Assembly: GCA_000824785.1 (NCBI GenBank)
Contig: CCNB01000044.1
Location: forward strand, 62,001-126,000
Length of the DNA stretch: 64,000 nt
Reading direction: 5' to 3'
DNA from: Mesorhizobium plurifarium
Lineage (GTDB): Bacteria > Pseudomonadota > Alphaproteobacteria > Rhizobiales > Rhizobiaceae
Made by a program: the position numbers and the translations under genes
Shown: positions 61,616 through 64,000 of the stretch, in pieces
Layout: each line of letters starts with the position of its first letter
How positions within the stretch are numbered: position 1 is the stretch's first letter
Notes under the pieces: model-generated
What the model was told of the DNA's origin: nothing
Databases searched by the model: none
The model's input: only the letters and a program-made list of their open reading frames with translations

Positions 61616-62326
61616 TTACTTGGTGCCGCTCGGCGAAGTCGGCCAGGTCGGCATGATGTCGAAACGGGTGACGTCGGCCCACGCCGGCAGCGCGAGCACG
61701 CCGACGACCATCCTGGCCACGTCGTCCGGCTGCACCACTTTGCTGGCGTACATGGCTTCGCGCGCCTTGGCGTCGAGGATGTCGTTGTAGAGTTGCGTCT
61801 CGACACGACCGGCGACGATCTCGGTGACGCGGATACCGGACGGGGAGAGGTCGGCGCGCAGCGCGCCGGCAAAACCGGAGATGGCGGCCTTGGTGGCCGC
61901 ATAGACGGCGATGTTGGAGAATGCCGCGTGGCCGGCGACGGAGCCGGTGAACAAAATGTGGCCCGACTGCCGCTCGCGCATCTGCGGCACGACGAGCCGG
62001 GTGAGCAGGATCGCCGCGCTGAGGTTCACTTCGAGGGTGGTGTCGATGTCGGCGATCTTCATCTCGGCGAAATTGCCGAGCGGCGGCATGATGCCGGCAT
62101 TGTTGATCAGGACGTCGATGGTGAGGCCCGCCAGCACCGATTCCAGCGCTTCGCGATCGGTGACGTCGACGGCGATCGGCACGATGCCTGGGCGTTCGGC
62201 CTGCAGTTCCTTAAGCGCCGCCTTGCTGCGACCGACCGCATAGACCTCGTAGCCGGCATCGCTCAAGGCGACCGCCATGGCGCGCCCTATGCCGCTCGTC
62301 GCACCTGTGATGAAGGCTGTCGTCAC
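61616..62326 (-). CDS. Short-chain dehydrogenase/reductase, SDR family
   Basis: The GTG at 62326, preceded by GGGGAAGCCCTAC, is the preferred start and gives 236 residues beginning TTAFITGATSGIGRAMAVAL. It has the TGxxxGIG motif, NNAGIMPP, catalytic Y-x3-K in AVYAATKAAI and a C-terminal YASKVVQPDDVARMV. Frames upstream to 62482 have no support. It is probably coupled to the SDR gene at 60856, with a 10-bp gap. The substrate is unknown. Confidence 0.84.
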   Translation of the reverse strand: MTTAFITGATSGIGRAMAVALSDAGYEVYAVGRSKAALKELQAERPGIVPIAVDVTDREALESVLAGLTIDVLINNAGIMPPLGNFAEMKIADIDTTLEVNLSAAILLTRLVVPQMRERQSGHILFTGSVAGHAAFSNIAVYAATKAAISGFAGALRADLSPSGIRVTEIVAGRVETQLYNDILDAKAREAMYASKVVQPDDVARMVVGVLALPAWADVTRFDIMPTWPTSPSGTK

Positions 62327-62587
62327 GTAGGGCTTCCCCGGTTGCTTGATGCTCAGTTTGCGGCTTGGGCCGATGCCGCGAAACCAAGAAAAGCAGCAAA
62401 AAGGAAAGATAAACTTTCGAAAATGGTTTCGGCGCCCGAAACGTTCCGTGCTGCACGCGTGATCGGCGAGGCCGCAAACCAAAGAAAAACAACGCCTTCA
62501 ACGGCGAGAGAGCAGGATCCGGCCGCCAGGCGAAGCAAAACATGGCTTTCGCAACCGCGTGACGCTTTGCGTGTTCAGGCTCGAGGC
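62327..62587. promoter_or_regulatory. Intergenic region with a perfect 17-bp inverted repeat
   Basis: The 261-bp gap between the GntR stop and the SDR start contains GTTTCGG-CGC-CCGAAAC at 62426-62442, with TTTCGAAAA nearby at 62416-62424. The inverted repeat is upstream of the two-SDR operon and could be an operator, though the shape is more like LacI- or TetR-type sites than FCD GntR sites. No T-tract follows it. Confidence 0.4.
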
Positions 62588-63376
62588 CTATGCCCCTGTC
62601 GGCAGCGGCCTTTTCATCCTCGTGAAGAGCGAAGCCGCGGCGGCCTTTTGCTCGGCATCCGTCGCCTCGATCCCCGACGCCTTCGCCAGCGCGCGCACAC
62701 GACCCAGGCTGTTTTGCAGATGCTTGCGCATGGCTTGCCGGGCCTTGCCGCCGTCCTGCCTTTCGATGGCGTCGACGATGGCTTTATGCTCGCTGTGGAT
62801 GCGCGCGTAGTAGCTGTCCTTGAGCGCCGGCTCGACCACATAGCCGAGCTGGAAACGCGGCACGATCATCGGCCCGAGATAGGCGAGAAAGCCGTGGATG
62901 AATTCGTTGCGCGCCGCCTTGGCGATCGCGAGGTGGAAGTCATAGTCGTAGTGGATCTGGACGGCGGCGGGGTCGGCGTGCCGGGCGTCGATGTCGTCCA
63001 TCATGACGCGGATATCGCGGGCTTCCTTTTCGGTCCGCCGTTCCGCGCAGAGCCCGGCGGACTCCACTTCGACGCTCAGCCGCAATTCGAGCAAGGCGAT
63101 GGTTTCCGGCAAGGTCCGCAGCGCCTCGTCCGGGATCGAGAAGTTGCGTGGAGCGGGTGTTTCGCTGACGAACATGCCGCGTCCCTGCTGCGGCACCACC
63201 ATACCCTCCGAGCGCAGCCGCGCGACCGCCTCGCGCACCACGGTGCGGCTGACATCATATTCGGCGCAAAGCTCCGCCTCGGTCGGCAGTTGCGCGCCAG
63301 GCTGCAACTCACCGGAGCGGATTTTTTCGGCCAGGCTCTCCGCCACCACGGTGGAAAGCGGCTTGCGCTTCGTCAT
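62588..63376 (-). CDS. GntR-family regulator, FCD type
   Basis: The 262-residue protein has a winged helix at about residues 8-76 (YDVSRTVVREAVARLRSEGM, wing QQGRGMFV) and an FCD domain with DYDFHLAIAKAARNEFIHG and a later SEHKAIVDAIERQDGGKARQ, which includes likely metal ligands. It is a paralogue of the regulator encoded at 38331. It lies between RidA/SDR genes and the two-SDR operon, all in one orientation, so it may sit inside that operon and control it. Its operator was not found. Confidence 0.86.
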   Translation of the reverse strand: MTKRKPLSTVVAESLAEKIRSGELQPGAQLPTEAELCAEYDVSRTVVREAVARLRSEGMVVPQQGRGMFVSETPAPRNFSIPDEALRTLPETIALLELRLSVEVESAGLCAERRTEKEARDIRVMMDDIDARHADPAAVQIHYDYDFHLAIAKAARNEFIHGFLAYLGPMIVPRFQLGYVVEPALKDSYYARIHSEHKAIVDAIERQDGGKARQAMRKHLQNSLGRVRALAKASGIEATDAEQKAAAASLFTRMKRPLPTGA

Positions 63377-63432
63377 TCAGGTTCTTCCGTTCAAGTTCAG
63401 ATTCGGGATGATGCCCGAACCGGCAGGACCAT

Positions 63433-63780
63433 TCAAACCGCCGCTGTGATGATGAGTTCGACCAGCATGCCTGGCTTGGCCATCCGGCCTTCGCCGGAGG
63501 AACGCGCCGGCGCATGCTCCTTCGGCATCCAGGCGTCCCAGACCGTGTTCACCTCGTCGAAATCGCGCACGTCGTCCAGCCACATCTGGACGTGCAGGAT
63601 GCGGGTCTTGTCGGTGCCGGCCTTGGCGAGCAGCGCGTCGATCTTGGCGAGCACCTCGCGCATCTGGTCGGCCGCGGACTGGCCTGGCCTCGCCACCTGG
63701 CCGGTAAGGTAGAGCGTGCCGTTGTGGATGACGCCGTGATGGATTCGGGTGTCGAAGTCGAAGCGCTGGATATCGCTCAC
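63433..63780 (-). CDS. RidA-family protein (enamine/imine deaminase-like)
   Basis: The GTG at 63780, after GAGAGGCATACC, is the preferred start; in-frame sequence upstream overlaps the SDR gene. The 115-residue product has the YjgF/YER057c/UK114 fold with LYLTGQVARPGQSAADQM, a central DKTRILHVQMWL and C-terminal GMLVELIITAAV. The conserved Arg of deaminating RidA (in a C-x-R or R-x-E context) is replaced here by S-x-E-G-R, so the catalytic type is uncertain. RidA proteins remove reactive enamines and imines made by PLP enzymes, which suits the aminotransferase in this region. It is 10 bp behind the partial SDR gene. Confidence 0.82.
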   Translation of the reverse strand: MSDIQRFDFDTRIHHGVIHNGTLYLTGQVARPGQSAADQMREVLAKIDALLAKAGTDKTRILHVQMWLDDVRDFDEVNTVWDAWMPKEHAPARSSGEGRMAKPGMLVELIITAAV

Positions 63781-63790
63781 GGTATGCCTC

Positions 63791-64000
63791 TCAGATTGCC
63801 GGCGTCTGCCGGATGGGATTGCCCTGCAGGTACTGCGCGTAGGGCGCCTGGACGAGCCAGCCAGCATCGACCGGAAGCGTGACGCCGGTGATCGAGGCGG
63901 CGCGGTCGGAGCAGAGGAACAGCGCCGCCTCGGCGACATCGCGCGGCTCGACGAAGCGGCGCAGCGCGGTGGTGGCCTGGATCGCTTCGGGCTTGCGTTC
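63791..64000 (-). CDS. SDR-family dehydrogenase, C-terminal part (runs off window)
   Basis: The last 69 residues of a classical SDR are visible, ending at a TGA at 63791. The readable end contains FVEPRDVAEAALFLCSD, SITGVTLPVDAGWLV and QGNPIRQTPAI, the usual C-terminal substrate-binding and dimer segment. The catalytic residues are outside the window. It precedes RidA by 10 bp and is probably the same operon. Confidence 0.85.
   Translation of the reverse strand, partial: ERKPEAIQATTALRRFVEPRDVAEAALFLCSDRAASITGVTLPVDAGWLVQAPYAQYLQGNPIRQTPAI

Noticed and set aside
63402..63419. TTCGGG-ATGATG-CCCGAA inverted repeat as the operator of the GntR gene at 62588
   Set aside because: It lies between co-oriented RidA and GntR genes and could equally be a transcript hairpin; it does not match the FCD GntR consensus.
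1..64000. tRNA, rRNA, transposase, integrase or attachment sites
   Set aside because: None was recognised by eye on either strand; a dedicated RNA search was not possible.

Overview
The window looks like a chromosomal or megaplasmid segment of a high-GC alphaproteobacterium of the Rhizobiales, most likely Mesorhizobium or a close relative. This is inferred from the codon and GC character, from two intergenic palindromic elements of the RIME type found in rhizobia (11481-11531 and 42758-42863), and from an Aap-like amino-acid transporter. No alignment was run. I found no rRNA, tRNA, CRISPR array, transposase, phage gene or replication origin. Almost every gene is for uptake, catabolism or local control of sugars, sugar acids or amino-acid-like compounds. 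Layout: (1) 10-6402: an iron-dependent alcohol dehydrogenase, divergent from a GntR regulator that leads a CUT2-type sugar ABC operon ending in a DJ-1/PfpI protein. (2) 6481-13011, minus strand: a CUT1 ABC importer followed by a galactonate-dehydratase-like enzyme and an RraA-family protein. (3) 13228-18205, plus strand: a GntR regulator, three enolase-superfamily dehydratase-like genes and a NIPSNAP protein. A fifth dehydratase-like gene and an epimerase follow on the minus strand (18269-20375). (4) 20668-27788: an aldo/keto reductase, an FCD-type GntR regulator, and a second CUT1 importer with another RraA protein between its permease and ATPase genes. (5) 27824-34825: a GMC oxidoreductase divergent from a CUT2 importer with two permeases, then glyoxalase I. 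(6) 34988-41241: an FAD-linked 2-hydroxyacid dehydrogenase with its GntR regulator, a 3-hydroxyisobutyrate-dehydrogenase-type enzyme, a further GntR regulator, an aldo/keto reductase and an amidohydrolase/lactonase. (7) 41514-46376: a complete Liv-type ABC importer. (8) 46616-64000, all minus strand: a partial SDR, RidA, GntR, two SDRs, LysR, an Aap-like polar amino-acid importer, an FAD-linked dehydrogenase, and a translationally coupled set of a TPP enzyme, HyuA, HyuB, an aminotransferase and a uronate-dehydrogenase-like protein. The genes suggest parallel routes in which sugars or sugar acids are imported, oxidised to lactones or aldonates, dehydrated to 2-keto-3-deoxy acids and cleaved, each under its own GntR regulator. 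Two operator families can be read directly. GGG-TTRTnnnAYAA sites overlap predicted -10 boxes at four promoters between 29.5 and 41.5 kb. CTTGTCTRATAAG-like sites occur four times between 20.4 and 22.5 kb. The least familiar module is the coupled TPP-enzyme/HyuA/HyuB/aminotransferase/Udh-like operon with its amino-acid importer, which could be an undescribed pathway for a lactam- or hydantoin-like compound. Its substrate cannot be read from sequence.
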